Assembly (NCBI GenBank): GCA_002529645.1
Contig: NAEP01000024.1
Coordinates: 1-59,457, forward strand
Source: Candidatus Lumbricidiphila eiseniae
Lineage (GTDB): Bacteria > Actinomycetota > Actinomycetes > Actinomycetales > Microbacteriaceae
Length of the DNA: 59,457 nt
Direction: 5' to 3'
The translations under genes were made by a program, and so were the position numbers. Below are positions 9,038 to 18,145 of the stretch, one piece after another (the stretch's first letter is position 1; the number at the start of each line of letters is the position of its first letter). A model generated the notes under the pieces. That model was given only the letters and a program-made list of their open reading frames with translations, searched no databases and had not been told where the DNA came from.

Positions 9038-10579
9038 ATGACCCCTGCCGCAGTGTCCGCGGGCAATAACCCGCTTCGTTCCCCGTTCGATTTTCGACTG
9101 AACCGCATCGCGGGACCGTGCGGCCTCATCATTTTTGGAGTCACGGGTGATCTCTCGCGGAAAAAACTCATGCCCGCGGTGTACGACCTCGCGAACCGGG
9201 GATTACTGCCGCCAGGCTTTGCGCTGATCGGGGTTGCGCGACGGGACTGGGCCGACGAGGACTTCACACAGGTCGTGCACGATGCCGTCCGCGACAATGC
9301 GCGCACCGAGTTTCGAGAGGATGTCTGGCGGCAACTGTCGCAGGGAATCCGGTTCGTGCCGGGTGAGTTCAGTGATGCCGCAGCCTTCGACAAACTGAAA
9401 GTCGTTGTGGAACAGCTTGATGTCGAGCGGGGCACGATGGGCAACCACGCGTTCTACCTGTCGATTCCACCGAAGGCGTTTCCGCTCGTCACCGAACAAC
9501 TGAAGCGTTCGCGCCTGGCTCAGCCCCGCGAAGGCCAGTGGCGCCGGGTCGTCATCGAAAAGCCGTTTGGTCACGATCTGCAGTCGGCACGGGAACTCAA
9601 CGATGTTGTCAGCGCCGTGTTTCCACCCGATTCGGTATTTCGGATTGACCACTACCTCGGCAAAGAAACGGTGCAGAACATCCTCGCGCTGCGCTTCGCC
9701 AACCAGCTATACGAGCCGATTTGGAATGCCAACTACGTTGACCATGTGCAGATCACAATGGCCGAGGACATTGGTGTTGGCGGTCGGGCCGGGTATTACG
9801 ACGGGATTGGTGCGGCCCGTGATGTCATCCAGAATCACCTCCTGCAGTTGCTCGCGCTCACGGCAATGGAAGAGCCGATTTCCTTTGAAGCCGGTGACCT
9901 GCGAGCGGAAAAAGAGAAGATTCTTGCCGCTGTTCGACTCCCCGAAGATCTCGCGACGGGCACCGCTCGCGGTCAGTACGCGGGCGGCTGGCAGGGGGGT
10001 GAAAAGGTTGTCGGATTCCTCGACGAAGAGGGGATGAACCCACGGTCAACAACCGAAACCTACGCCGCCGTGAAGCTCACGATCGGCACCCGTCGGTGGG
10101 CGGGTGTGCCGTTTTATCTCCGAGCCGGAAAACGCCTCGGTCGCCGGGTGACAGAAATCGCAGTGGTGTTCAAACGCGCACCACAGCAGGTGTTTGCGGC
10201 AAGCCAAACCTCAGAGCTCGGACAGAATGCGCTCGTGATCCGGGTACAACCCGACGAGGGAGTGACCATCCGATTCGGGTCGAAAGTGCCCGGTGCTGGG
10301 ATGCAGGTGCGTGATGTGACGATGGACTTTGGCTACGGTCACGCCTTTACCGAGGCAAGTCCAGAAGCGTATGAGCGACTCATCCTGGATGTTTTGCTCG
10401 GCGATCCGCCGCTGTTTCCCCGACAGGAAGAGGTCGAACTGTCCTGGAAGATCCTCGATCCGATCGAGCAGTTCTGGGCTGCCCAGGGCCAGCCCGAACA
10501 GTATCGCCCCGGCACGTGGGGTCCGGTATCGGCCGACGAGTTGCTCGCCCGCGATGGTCGAGTGTGGAGACGCCCATGA
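9038..10579 (+). CDS. zwf: Glucose-6-phosphate dehydrogenase
   Basis: 513 residues. It oxidises glucose-6-P to 6-phosphogluconolactone with NADP, the entry to the oxidative pentose-phosphate pathway. The Rossmann motif GVTGDLSRKKLMPA is near residue 31 and the substrate/catalytic stretch RIDHYLGKE is near residue 202-210 (His205). The start ATG 9038 has GAAGGA 7 bases upstream; the frame is open to 8990 but overlaps pgi there. Its TGA overlaps the opcA ATG. Confidence 0.96.
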   Translation: MTPAAVSAGNNPLRSPFDFRLNRIAGPCGLIIFGVTGDLSRKKLMPAVYDLANRGLLPPGFALIGVARRDWADEDFTQVVHDAVRDNARTEFREDVWRQLSQGIRFVPGEFSDAAAFDKLKVVVEQLDVERGTMGNHAFYLSIPPKAFPLVTEQLKRSRLAQPREGQWRRVVIEKPFGHDLQSARELNDVVSAVFPPDSVFRIDHYLGKETVQNILALRFANQLYEPIWNANYVDHVQITMAEDIGVGGRAGYYDGIGAARDVIQNHLLQLLALTAMEEPISFEAGDLRAEKEKILAAVRLPEDLATGTARGQYAGGWQGGEKVVGFLDEEGMNPRSTTETYAAVKLTIGTRRWAGVPFYLRAGKRLGRRVTEIAVVFKRAPQQVFAASQTSELGQNALVIRVQPDEGVTIRFGSKVPGAGMQVRDVTMDFGYGHAFTEASPEAYERLILDVLLGDPPLFPRQEEVELSWKILDPIEQFWAAQGQPEQYRPGTWGPVSADELLARDGRVWRRP

Positions 10580-11571
10580 TCGTTGATCTGCCCAACACGA
10601 CGACCAGTCGGGTGTCAAAAAGACTCGTTAAGATGCGGGAAGAGGGCGGTGTTGTTGCGCTCGGCCGAGTCCTTACTCTTGTCATTGCCGCGCAGCCGGG
10701 AACCGAGGAAAAAGCCATTGAGGCAGCGAACGACGCCTCGCGGGAGCATCCCATGCGGGTCATTGTTGTTGTCACTGACCCTGCCACCCAGGCAAGCGCG
10801 GTGCCCCGGCTCGACGCCGAGATCCGTGTCGGGGGCGATGCGGGAGCGAGCGATGTTATCGTCTTACGCGCGTACGGTGCCGTTGCCAGCGACGAAGAAG
10901 GGCTCGTCACGGGCCTGTTATTGCCGGATGCCCCGATCGTCACCTGGTGGCCCGGTGCCGCTCCAAAGAAACCGGGCACTGCTGCCCTCGGACAGTTTGC
11001 GCATCGACGAATCACGGATGCCTCCACCGCTGCCGACCCGCAGGCCGCGCTCCACGAGCTCTCTTGCAACTACACCCCCGGTGATGCCGACTATGCGTGG
11101 ACCCGACTCACCACCTGGCGGGCACAACTGGCCGCAGTGCTTGACCAGCCACCGTATGAGCCGGTCACTCGGGTGCATGTGACCGGCTCACTCGACTCCC
11201 CCTCGACGACTCTGCTCACCGTCTGGTTGCAGCAGCAACTCGGTGCCCCGGGCACGTGTGAACTCACCACCGATCCCGCAGCAACACAGGGCATCCACGC
11301 CGTCCGGCTCGAGCGGACCAGTGGAACGATCGAGCTGCGACGGGATGCCCAGGGCGTGGCGACGCTCACTCAGCCTGGGCAACCGGTGCACACGGTCGCA
11401 CTTCCTCGCCGCAGCCTCCGTGACTGTCTGGCCGACGAGTTGCGGCGCCTACAGCCCGATGAGGTATACGGCAGTGTCATCACGGTCGGGTTGCCCACCC
11501 TTGCTCATCGCGCACCACACGACACCCGTTCGACGGGCACCGCATACGGCACTGAGGAGGTTCGCTCATGA
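10576..11571 (+). CDS. opcA: Glucose-6-phosphate dehydrogenase assembly protein OpcA
   Basis: 331 residues. OpcA is needed for assembly or redox control of Zwf in cyanobacteria and actinobacteria, and it follows zwf here with an ATGA overlap. Family features seen are MIVDLPNTTTSRVSKRL at the start, then VGGDAGASDVIVLRAYG and the Trp-rich LLPDAPIVTWWPG. No catalytic residues are expected. It ends in an ATGA overlap with pgl. Confidence 0.93.
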   Translation: MIVDLPNTTTSRVSKRLVKMREEGGVVALGRVLTLVIAAQPGTEEKAIEAANDASREHPMRVIVVVTDPATQASAVPRLDAEIRVGGDAGASDVIVLRAYGAVASDEEGLVTGLLLPDAPIVTWWPGAAPKKPGTAALGQFAHRRITDASTAADPQAALHELSCNYTPGDADYAWTRLTTWRAQLAAVLDQPPYEPVTRVHVTGSLDSPSTTLLTVWLQQQLGAPGTCELTTDPAATQGIHAVRLERTSGTIELRRDAQGVATLTQPGQPVHTVALPRRSLRDCLADELRRLQPDEVYGSVITVGLPTLAHRAPHDTRSTGTAYGTEEVRS

Positions 11572-12362
11572 CGACCGAACGACAGGTTTTTGTTCACCCC
11601 AGCAAGGCAGCGCTCGCAAGCGCGGTGGCCGCGCGGTTTCTCACAAAACTCCGCGACATCCTTGATAATCAGGCGATCGCACACACTGTGCTGACCGGCG
11701 GAATGATCGGCATTGCCGTGCTCGCGGAGGTTGCGGCATCTCCTGCGCACCGTGCGATCGATTGGTCGCGCGTGCACCTGTGGTGGGGTGACGAGCGGTG
11801 GCTTCCCGCGGGAGATGCCGAGCGCAACGATCACCAGGCTCGTCTTGCGCTGCTCAGTGTGTTGAGCTCCGAGAGAATGGGTCCGTTGCGCCTGCCCGAG
11901 CACAACATTCACCCGTTCCCCACCTCGGATTCGGGTTTGACCCTGGATGCTGCGGCCGAGGCCTACACCGCCGAGCTGGAGGCGTTCGCATCCGTGGGCC
12001 ACACCCACCCACCGTTCGACATCACCTTTCTCGGTGTCGGTCCCGACGGCCATATCGCCTCGCTTTTTCCCCACCGCAGCGGTATCCGCGTCACGGACCG
12101 CAACGTCATTCCGGTGGTCAACGCACCAAAACCACCGCCCGAACGGCTCAGTCTCACACGCCCGGTGCTGTGCTGCTCGAAACGGATCTGGCTTGTCCTC
12201 GCCGGGGCCGACAAGGCATCGGTGCTCGGTCTCGCACTCGGGGGGGCAAGTCGTGACGAGGTTCCTGTCGCAGGCATCCGCGGTCGGCGTCGCACAGTGT
12301 TTTTTGTCGACCAGGATGCCGCGGCAGAGGTACCACCGGAACTCATCGCGCGCAGCTACTGA
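11568..12362 (+). CDS. pgl: 6-phosphogluconolactonase
   Basis: 264 residues. It hydrolyses 6-phosphogluconolactone, the product of Zwf. It is a member of the NagB/RpiA-like fold: VLTGGMIG near residue 43, WWGDERWLP near residue 73, and FLGVGPDGHIASLFPH near residue 155, which carries the catalytic His region of the family. The ATG overlaps the opcA stop. It is the last gene of the plus-strand run; convergent rbpA follows after a repeat-filled gap. Confidence 0.94.
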   Translation: MTTERQVFVHPSKAALASAVAARFLTKLRDILDNQAIAHTVLTGGMIGIAVLAEVAASPAHRAIDWSRVHLWWGDERWLPAGDAERNDHQARLALLSVLSSERMGPLRLPEHNIHPFPTSDSGLTLDAAAEAYTAELEAFASVGHTHPPFDITFLGVGPDGHIASLFPHRSGIRVTDRNVIPVVNAPKPPPERLSLTRPVLCCSKRIWLVLAGADKASVLGLALGGASRDEVPVAGIRGRRRTVFFVDQDAAAEVPPELIARSY

Positions 12363-12390
12363 CCCACCGCGCCATCCATCCTGTACCCGG

Positions 12391-12537
12391 GGTTGCCCGC
12401 GCAGTGCTGGGTGCACCGGAGCTCAGCGTCGTGCCGAAAGTGTGATGATGGGCTGCCCGCGCAGTGCTGGGTGCACCTCCGCGCGTTCTAGACTCACCCA
12501 CCCCCGCCGCGGTTGTCCGCGCGGTGGTGGTGGGGGC
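12391..12537. repeat. 27-bp direct repeats at exact 60-bp period (locus A)
   Basis: Repeat units start at 12391, 12451 and 12511. The first two match at 26 of 27 bases (core TGCCCGCGCAGTGCTGGGTG); the third keeps about two thirds. The 33-base stretches between them are unrelated to each other. The repeat can fold weakly (TGCCC/GGGTGCA). The block fills the gap between convergent pgl and rbpA, so it may also act as a terminator, although no T-run follows. Confidence 0.85.
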
Positions 12538-12539
12538 AA

Positions 12540-12905
12540 CTACCCCTTTGCAGTCTGCCCGCGCCGCGCACGAAGCGCCGCAAGTGCCTCGTTAAGAAGC
12601 TCCGTTCCCTCTTTTTCGGTGCGGCGCTCTTTGACGTAAGCGAGGTGTGTTTTATACGGCTCAAGCCGTGAGATCGAAGGGGGATTGTTCTGATCCCGGC
12701 CGGCGGGCAGCCCGGAGGTAGGGCTGTCGATCGTGTCCGGGATCTCGGACTCCGGCAGCTCTGCCGCGAAATATCGAACGGTGTGGTTGCCAAAGGCGTC
12801 CCAATAGCTGACGGCGATGCGATCAGCTACGGTTCCACGGTCTTGCTCACCCATCGGCCCCGCACCGACACGTGAGCCACGAATTGCGCTGTTACCTGAC
12901 GACAT
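12540..12905 (-). CDS. rbpA: RNA polymerase-binding protein RbpA
   Basis: 121 residues, the actinobacterial length. RbpA binds the principal sigma factor and the RNA polymerase beta prime subunit and stabilises the open promoter complex. Family signs include IRGSRVGAGP near the N-terminus (basic linker region), YWDAFGNHTVRYFAAE, and the C-terminal sigma-interaction region KTHLAYVKERRTEKEGTELLNEAL. In many members Cys residues bind zinc in the core; I see none here, so this is a zinc-less type. It lies 11 bases downstream of secG on the same strand. Confidence 0.93.
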   Translation of the reverse strand: MSSGNSAIRGSRVGAGPMGEQDRGTVADRIAVSYWDAFGNHTVRYFAAELPESEIPDTIDSPTSGLPAGRDQNNPPSISRLEPYKTHLAYVKERRTEKEGTELLNEALAALRARRGQTAKG

Positions 12906-12916
12906 TTTCTTTCCTC

Positions 12917-13168
12917 TTAGACTGTATTACCGAACTTGGCGAGAACCCCAAGCACAACGATGCACGTCACCCAGACCAGTCCCAATACAACAGTAATACG
13001 GTTCAGGTTCCGCTCGGCCACGCCCGACGCCCCCAGGTTGGATGTCACGCCACCGCCGAACATATCGGAGAGACCACCACCCCGTCCCTTGTGCAACAGA
13101 ATAAGCAGGGTCAGCAGGATGCTCGTGAGCCCAAGCATGACAAGCAACACAACCTGAAGAATCTCCAC
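12917..13168 (-). CDS. secG: Preprotein translocase subunit SecG
   Basis: 83 residues with two membrane segments (VVLLVMLGLTSILLTLLILL and ITVVLGLVWVTCIVVLGVLA) around the conserved loop HKGRGGGLSDMFGG. It is the accessory subunit of the SecYEG channel. I chose GTG at 13168 (rev), preceded by GGAAAGG; the frame is open further but without SecG-like sequence. In related actinobacteria secG commonly follows tpiA; here tpiA is 16 kb away. Confidence 0.92.
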   Translation of the reverse strand: MEILQVVLLVMLGLTSILLTLLILLHKGRGGGLSDMFGGGVTSNLGASGVAERNLNRITVVLGLVWVTCIVVLGVLAKFGNTV

Positions 13169-13222
13169 GAGAACCTTTCCGAAAACTGCCGAACGGCGTA
13201 ACGCTAACGCACCATTATAGCC

Positions 13223-13380
13223 GTGCCGTCGCAGCGCACCCGGCACCGAGCCGTCATGAGACGGCATCCGCGGTGTGAGACTGCAGGACACAGCGCACAC
13301 GCGGGTGCGAGGGTCAAGGACACTCGTTGATCGCACTCTAACGTGCCGTGACAGCGCACGCGCGGGTGTGAGGGGCAGTC
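13223..13380. repeat. Three imperfect direct repeats at about 60-bp period (locus B)
   Basis: CAGCGCAC cores sit at 13232, 13291 and 13352 (spacings 59 and 61). Units two and three share CAGCGCACxCGCGGGTGxGA and the first is more diverged. Each of the later two contains a CGCAC/GTGCG or CGCAC/GTGTG stem. The block fills the gap between the secG start and the end of the IclR gene. Confidence 0.75.
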
Positions 13381-13393
13381 AGGACAGTCCCGG

Positions 13394-14212
13394 CTATCTC
13401 TTGGTCGGGGGTGTTCCGCGCAGTGACAGCAGTTGACCGATGCCTGCGGCTGTACGCAGCACCGCGTTAACGTGGTCACGTATCTCGCTGGACGATTCAC
13501 GCTTTAGTTCCCCGATGCTCACCGAGCCGATCGGGCGTCCGGTAACAAAAACGGGGGCACCCACCGCTCGTGTCTCCCGATCGTATTCACCCTCGGAATA
13601 CGCCCATCCACGCTCCGCGACATCCAGCATGAGATGTTCGATCGAGATCGAATCCTGCTGGGTAAGCTCGTTGAATTGAGCCAATGGTCGGCTGTACATC
13701 AATATTTCTCGCTCTTTCGGAGTGATAAAAGCAAAGTACGCACGAGCGGTTGCGCCCGCGTGTGCGGGATAGAGCTCTCCAACCATCGGATCACCGCGTA
13801 GTGGTGATGATCCGCCTTCCACCACGGCAACGGCGCGCACGTAGGCACCATCAGCGAGAGCAAAAACAGCGGTACGGGATGTCTCCTCCGCAAGCGTTGC
13901 CAGTACTGGTCGCACCAGAGTCGCCATTCCTCCCATGCGCTCCCACATGGTGGCCATCCGCCACATGACCGGGCCGAGTCGGTACCGTCGGGTAATGGGA
14001 TCCGCGTGCAGAAAACCCCGACGGGCAAGAGTAGCGAGCAAACGCTGTGCCGCCGACTTATCGAGGCCGAATTCGTCCGCGAGTTCCACCACCCCCCAAT
14101 CGGTGCGTCGAGGGTTATAAGAGAGGAGAATACTCAGGGCCCGATCAACTGTTTGCAGTGGTGCCCTTGTTGGCGCTGAGCGAGTTCCAGCGTCGAGATG
14201 GTCTTCGCCCAC
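13394..14212 (-). CDS. IclR-family transcriptional regulator
   Basis: 272 residues from GTG 14212 (GGAG just upstream), the normal IclR length; ATG and GTG codons further up would add an unlike extension. An N-terminal winged helix (TVDRALSILLSY, WGVVELADEFGLDKSAAQRLLATLARRGFL) is followed by an IclR effector domain (RRYRLGPVMWRM, TAVFALADGAYVRAVAVVEG, GAPVFVTGRPIGSVSI). It is divergent from the peptide ABC operon and probably controls it. Effector unknown; a peptide or amino-acid derivative would fit the neighbours. Confidence 0.9.
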   Translation of the reverse strand: MGEDHLDAGTRSAPTRAPLQTVDRALSILLSYNPRRTDWGVVELADEFGLDKSAAQRLLATLARRGFLHADPITRRYRLGPVMWRMATMWERMGGMATLVRPVLATLAEETSRTAVFALADGAYVRAVAVVEGGSSPLRGDPMVGELYPAHAGATARAYFAFITPKEREILMYSRPLAQFNELTQQDSISIEHLMLDVAERGWAYSEGEYDRETRAVGAPVFVTGRPIGSVSIGELKRESSSEIRDHVNAVLRTAAGIGQLLSLRGTPPTKR

Positions 14213-14383
14213 GGTGCTCCATTCTGAGATTCCGAGAGTTACCGCGAGTGCACGAACAGTCGCGGTGGGTGTGTCTGTGCCCGCACACGCTACCAGTCTC
14301 TTGGGTTGCGATGGCTCTACACCGTGGTATTTGCCGATGAACACACCACACTCGCGATGACCACACCACATCCGCGAACATTT

Positions 14384-14414
14384 GTTGCAAATAGTGAGAT
14401 TGCGTTGCAAATAG
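14384..14414. promoter_or_regulatory. Probable operator between IclR gene and peptide operon
   Basis: GTTGCAAATAG occurs at 14384-14394 and again at 14404-14414, spaced 20 bases (about two helical turns). The first copy is embedded in TTTGTTGCAAA, which has TTTG/CAAA symmetry. The position about 85-115 bases before dppB and 170 bases from the IclR start suits a shared operator. Confidence 0.5.
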
Positions 14415-14496
14415 GCGCAGCTTTTTCTACCTTGTCCCCATACCGTTGTGATCCATCGGATTGTTGCCGCACCTTCAACGCTGGGAGAGAGGTCGT

Positions 14497-15504
14497 ATGC
14501 CCTTCGTGTTCCAGCGGGTGTTTTCCATGATTCCCACGCTCGCGGGGGTTGTGGTTGGCATCTTCCTCATCACTCGAGTTCTTCCCGGTGATCCGGCCCG
14601 GACTCTCGCCGGGGAACAGGCCGCGCCCAGCATCCTCGCGAAACTTCGCGAACACATGGGACTTGACAAACCGCTGTGGCAGCAGTTTGTGGACTACACC
14701 GCGGGGTTATTCCGCGGTGATCTTGGCTACGCGTGGCACACCGGACATCCGGTTGCAGAGGATTTCGCGACAAGGTTTCCCGCGACCGTCGAACTGGGTA
14801 TCGCTGCGCTTTTCATCGGCGTGATTGCGGGCATCCCCCTCGGCGTCCTGAGCGCTGTCAAACACGGACGCTTCATTGATCACGTGACCCGAGTCATTTC
14901 CTTGGTCGGTGCCTCTATGCCACTGTTTTGGCTGGGACTACTCGTGATCTGGCTCTGCTACAGCCAACTGGGGTGGGCACCTGCCCCCGTCGGGCGACTG
15001 GGTGACGATGTCCAGCCACCCACCCATATCACCGGACTGTATCTGCTCGATAGCATCCTTACCGGCGACACGATGGCACTGGGCAACTCATTCGCCCACC
15101 TCATCTGGCCCGCACTCGTGCTTTCTGTGGGTGCCATCGCAATGATCTCCCGGATGACCCGTTCCGCAATGCTCGAAGTACTCGGGCAGGATTACATTCG
15201 CACCGCCCACGCCAAGGGACTCTCACCAACAACCGTCGTGAGCGTACACGCTCTGAAAAATGCGGCACCTGCCATCACAACAATTGTGGGGCTTGAGCTC
15301 GGACAGCTTCTCGGCGGAGCTGTCATTACCGAGACAATCTTTAGCTGGCCGGGAATCGGTGGCTATGTCACAAAATCGATTGACGCAACTGACTACGCTC
15401 CCGTACAGGCCATCACACTGCTCGCCGCGGTGATTTACCTCGTTGTCAACCTGCTCGTGGATCTCTCCCAGGGAATGTTCGATCCCAGGGTGCGCCATGG
15501 CTGA
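14497..15504 (+). CDS. Peptide ABC transporter permease (DppB/OppB type)
   Basis: 335 residues, about six membrane segments. The N-terminus VFSMIPTLAGVVVGIFLITRVLPGDPAR is typical of the DppB family. The cytoplasmic EAA loop reads VLGQDYIRTAHAKGLSPTTVVSVHALKNAAPAI. The ATG at 14497 follows GGGAGAGAGG. It overlaps the next permease by 8 bases. First gene of an operon for peptide uptake and breakdown. Confidence 0.93.
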   Translation: MPFVFQRVFSMIPTLAGVVVGIFLITRVLPGDPARTLAGEQAAPSILAKLREHMGLDKPLWQQFVDYTAGLFRGDLGYAWHTGHPVAEDFATRFPATVELGIAALFIGVIAGIPLGVLSAVKHGRFIDHVTRVISLVGASMPLFWLGLLVIWLCYSQLGWAPAPVGRLGDDVQPPTHITGLYLLDSILTGDTMALGNSFAHLIWPALVLSVGAIAMISRMTRSAMLEVLGQDYIRTAHAKGLSPTTVVSVHALKNAAPAITTIVGLELGQLLGGAVITETIFSWPGIGGYVTKSIDATDYAPVQAITLLAAVIYLVVNLLVDLSQGMFDPRVRHG

Positions 15505-16471
15505 TCAACAACGCGCCAACCCCCACCAGGCCCGGGTTGTGCAGGCCGACCGATCCACGAGCATAGTCACGCTGCTTTTTCGAAACCCGTCCGCGATGGT
15601 GGGATTCGGCTTTATTGCGCTGTGGACTCTGGGTGGACTCATCTCGCTCGCCGCCTCACCCTATTCCCCCACCAGCACCGGAGTCGGTGGCCTACTCGAA
15701 GCGCCGAGCCTTGAGCACCTTTTTGGTACCGACAACTTCGGCCGAGACATCCTCTCTCGGGTGCTCGCCGGTGCTCGGGTATCGCTCTGGACGGGCCTGG
15801 TTGCGGTGTCCGTGTCCCTGCTCGTGGGAGTGCCCATCGGTGCTGTCGCGGGCTATGTCGGTGGTTCCCTCGGAAACGCACTCATGCGAATCATGGACAT
15901 GCTGCTCGCTTTCCCTTCGCTGCTGCTCGCGATGGCACTCGCCGTGGCGCTCGGCCCTGGGTTGAGTTCAGCAATGATCGCTGTTGGCATCGTGGGCATT
16001 CCGGAGTTCGCGCGCATCATGTATGGACAAACAGTGTCACTGCGGGAACGCGAGTTTGTCGAAGCATCCACCGCAATCGGTCTGAGCAACCGAGCCATCC
16101 TGTTCCGGCACATCCTGCCAAACGCTGTCGCACCCATCATCGTGCGCTGCGCACTCGGCATGGGATACGCCATTCTCACGGCCGCGGCTCTGAGCTTCAT
16201 TGGGCTGGGTGCACAACCACCGACGGCGGAGTGGGGTGTCATGATTTCCGACGGTCGCGGCTACATCATCACCGGTGAATGGTGGATGACGTTCTTCCCC
16301 GGTGCAGCCATCGCAACATCCATTCTCGGTTTCAACCTGCTGGGCGACGGCCTCCGCGATGCGCTCGACCCTCGGCTGCGCACCGTGGCACACCGACAAC
16401 ATTCTCTCGATTCCACCACAGCAAGGCCCACAAACCCCACCACAGCAACGCACACGAAAGGCACCTCATGA
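15497..16471 (+). CDS. Peptide ABC transporter permease (DppC/OppC type)
   Basis: 324 residues. The N-terminal cytoplasmic tail is followed by a first membrane segment and the periplasmic-side motif HLFGTDNFGRDILSRVLAGARVSL of DppC proteins; the EAA loop is REREFVEASTAIGLSNRAILFRHILPNAVAP. ATG at 15497 overlaps the end of the partner permease. Its TGA overlaps the start of the binding protein, so subunits are coupled. Confidence 0.93.
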   Translation: MADQQRANPHQARVVQADRSTSIVTLLFRNPSAMVGFGFIALWTLGGLISLAASPYSPTSTGVGGLLEAPSLEHLFGTDNFGRDILSRVLAGARVSLWTGLVAVSVSLLVGVPIGAVAGYVGGSLGNALMRIMDMLLAFPSLLLAMALAVALGPGLSSAMIAVGIVGIPEFARIMYGQTVSLREREFVEASTAIGLSNRAILFRHILPNAVAPIIVRCALGMGYAILTAAALSFIGLGAQPPTAEWGVMISDGRGYIITGEWWMTFFPGAAIATSILGFNLLGDGLRDALDPRLRTVAHRQHSLDSTTARPTNPTTATHTKGTS

Positions 16472-18045
16472 CGAAGCGAATTCTCTCCACAGTTGCGCTC
16501 GGCCTCGCCGCCGTTCTCGGGGTCTCCGCTTGCGGTACCAATGCAAACAGCACCTCAGCGGCGAAAAAAACCGATGCCTCCCTCACTGTCGCGCACTCCG
16601 AAGGGGGTAAGACTCTCGACCCGGCCGAAGCAAATGACGGAACAAGCGACACTCTCGTGATCGCCGCGTACGACCAGCTTGTCACCTACGAAAAAAAGGT
16701 CGTGAACGGCAAACCGGTCGCGAAAACCGAGACCATCGTTCCCATGCTCGCAGAATCATGGAAAGCCGACAAAGCCGGCACAACCTACACGTTTACCCTG
16801 CGAAAAGATGTCACCTTCCACAACGGTAAGAAAATGACCTCTGACGATGTCGTGCGCTCGTTCAAACACATCGCCGATTCAGCGTCAGCAAGTTTCCTCT
16901 ACAAGATGGCTGGCATTGTTTCTGTTACCGCGAACGGGGAAAATTCCGTAGTAATTACGTTGAAAAATACAAACCACCTGTTCCTGCAGATTCTGCCTAT
17001 GTACTCGTTCTCCATCATTGATATGGATGCTGCGGACAAGGCGGGTGACCCCAAATGGCTGGCGAAGAACACGGCTGGAACTGGACCGTATGTCGTTGAC
17101 AGTTGGGACCCGGCAACCGAAGCCAAACTGGCCCGGAACGACAAATACTGGGGCACGGCACCCGCAATTAAGACAGTGAATATGAAGTTCATCGGCGACG
17201 CCTCTAACCGGTTGCAACTGTTGAAAAAAGGGTCGGTTGACCTCGCGCTCGAACTCGCGCCAAAAGACGTCGAAACACTAAAAGACTCCAGCGGTGTCGT
17301 CATTGACTCACGCCCAAGCAATAAAATCCTATTCTTTGCAATGAACAACAAGGTACCACCGTTCGACAACCCGAAAGTTCGCCAGGCAATCTCGTACGCA
17401 ATCCCCTATGACAAACTCCTCACCGACGTCATGAAAGGACAAGCGACGAGGATGAAATCGGCCGTCGCAAGCTCCACCCCCGGGTTCGTTACCACCGGAT
17501 ACACCGCAACCTACGACCTCGCCCAAGCGAAGAAGCTCCTTGCCGAAGCAGGCTTAGCCACCGGTTTCAGCTTCACCTTCACGCTGGGCTCAGGCTTTCC
17601 CGATTGGAACGATGATGCTGTTCTCATCCAAGCAGAACTCGCAAAGATCGGCGTCACAATGAACATCCAGAACATGGCCCGCGCGCAGTTCCTGGAGGCA
17701 CTCGCCGGCAAAAATGTGCAGTCCTATATCAGCCGTTGGACATCGTTTGTCAACGACCCTGGCTACCACCTCGGCCTGCTGCTCACCTCCACCGGCACGA
17801 GCAACTATGCGAACTACACCAACCCGCAGCTTGATGCCCTGTGGACGAAAGCGGCAACCGAACAGGATGCCGCAGCGCGGAACACTCTCTATGAGAAAGC
17901 CCAGCTACTCATCAACCAGGACAGCCCGTGGGCATACCTGTACGAGTACAACATCGTGGTCGCGCAGCGTAGCACGGTTGACGGGTACACCTCGTACCCG
18001 GATGCACTTATCCGCTACGCCCAGTTGAACAAGAAAAACACCTAG
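16468..18045 (+). CDS. Peptide ABC transporter substrate-binding lipoprotein
   Basis: 525 residues. A lipoprotein signal peptide (MTKRILSTVALGLAAVLGVSAC) has VSAC as lipobox. The rest is a family 5 solute-binding protein: SEGGKTLDPAEANDGTSD, TFTLRKDVTFHNGKKMTSDDVVRSFKH, GTGPYVVDSWDP, then PKVRQAISYAIPYDKLL. It would sit outside the membrane and deliver peptides to the DppBC-like permease. The start overlaps the permease stop. Exact ligand not predictable. Confidence 0.93.
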   Translation: MTKRILSTVALGLAAVLGVSACGTNANSTSAAKKTDASLTVAHSEGGKTLDPAEANDGTSDTLVIAAYDQLVTYEKKVVNGKPVAKTETIVPMLAESWKADKAGTTYTFTLRKDVTFHNGKKMTSDDVVRSFKHIADSASASFLYKMAGIVSVTANGENSVVITLKNTNHLFLQILPMYSFSIIDMDAADKAGDPKWLAKNTAGTGPYVVDSWDPATEAKLARNDKYWGTAPAIKTVNMKFIGDASNRLQLLKKGSVDLALELAPKDVETLKDSSGVVIDSRPSNKILFFAMNNKVPPFDNPKVRQAISYAIPYDKLLTDVMKGQATRMKSAVASSTPGFVTTGYTATYDLAQAKKLLAEAGLATGFSFTFTLGSGFPDWNDDAVLIQAELAKIGVTMNIQNMARAQFLEALAGKNVQSYISRWTSFVNDPGYHLGLLLTSTGTSNYANYTNPQLDALWTKAATEQDAAARNTLYEKAQLLINQDSPWAYLYEYNIVVAQRSTVDGYTSYPDALIRYAQLNKKNT

Positions 18046-18091
18046 CCCAGTCACCCAGGCCGGGGTAAGGATAAGGCCTAGGAACAGAACG

Positions 18092-18145
18092 ATGACAGAG
18101 AGTGACACGATGACAGAGGGTGACACGATGACAGAGCGGGAATGG
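18092..18145 (+). repeat. 18-bp tandem repeat giving three in-frame ATG starts
   Basis: ATGACAGAGAGTGACACG is repeated with one change at 18110 and partially at 18128, so the peptidase begins with MTESDT-MTEGDT-MTERE. Translation could start at any of the three. Confidence 0.85.

Noticed and set aside
12391..12537. CRISPR array (27-bp repeats, 33-bp spacers)
   Set aside because: Only two or three units per locus, each locus has its own repeat, the last unit is badly decayed, some loci lie inside genes, and no cas genes are present in the window.
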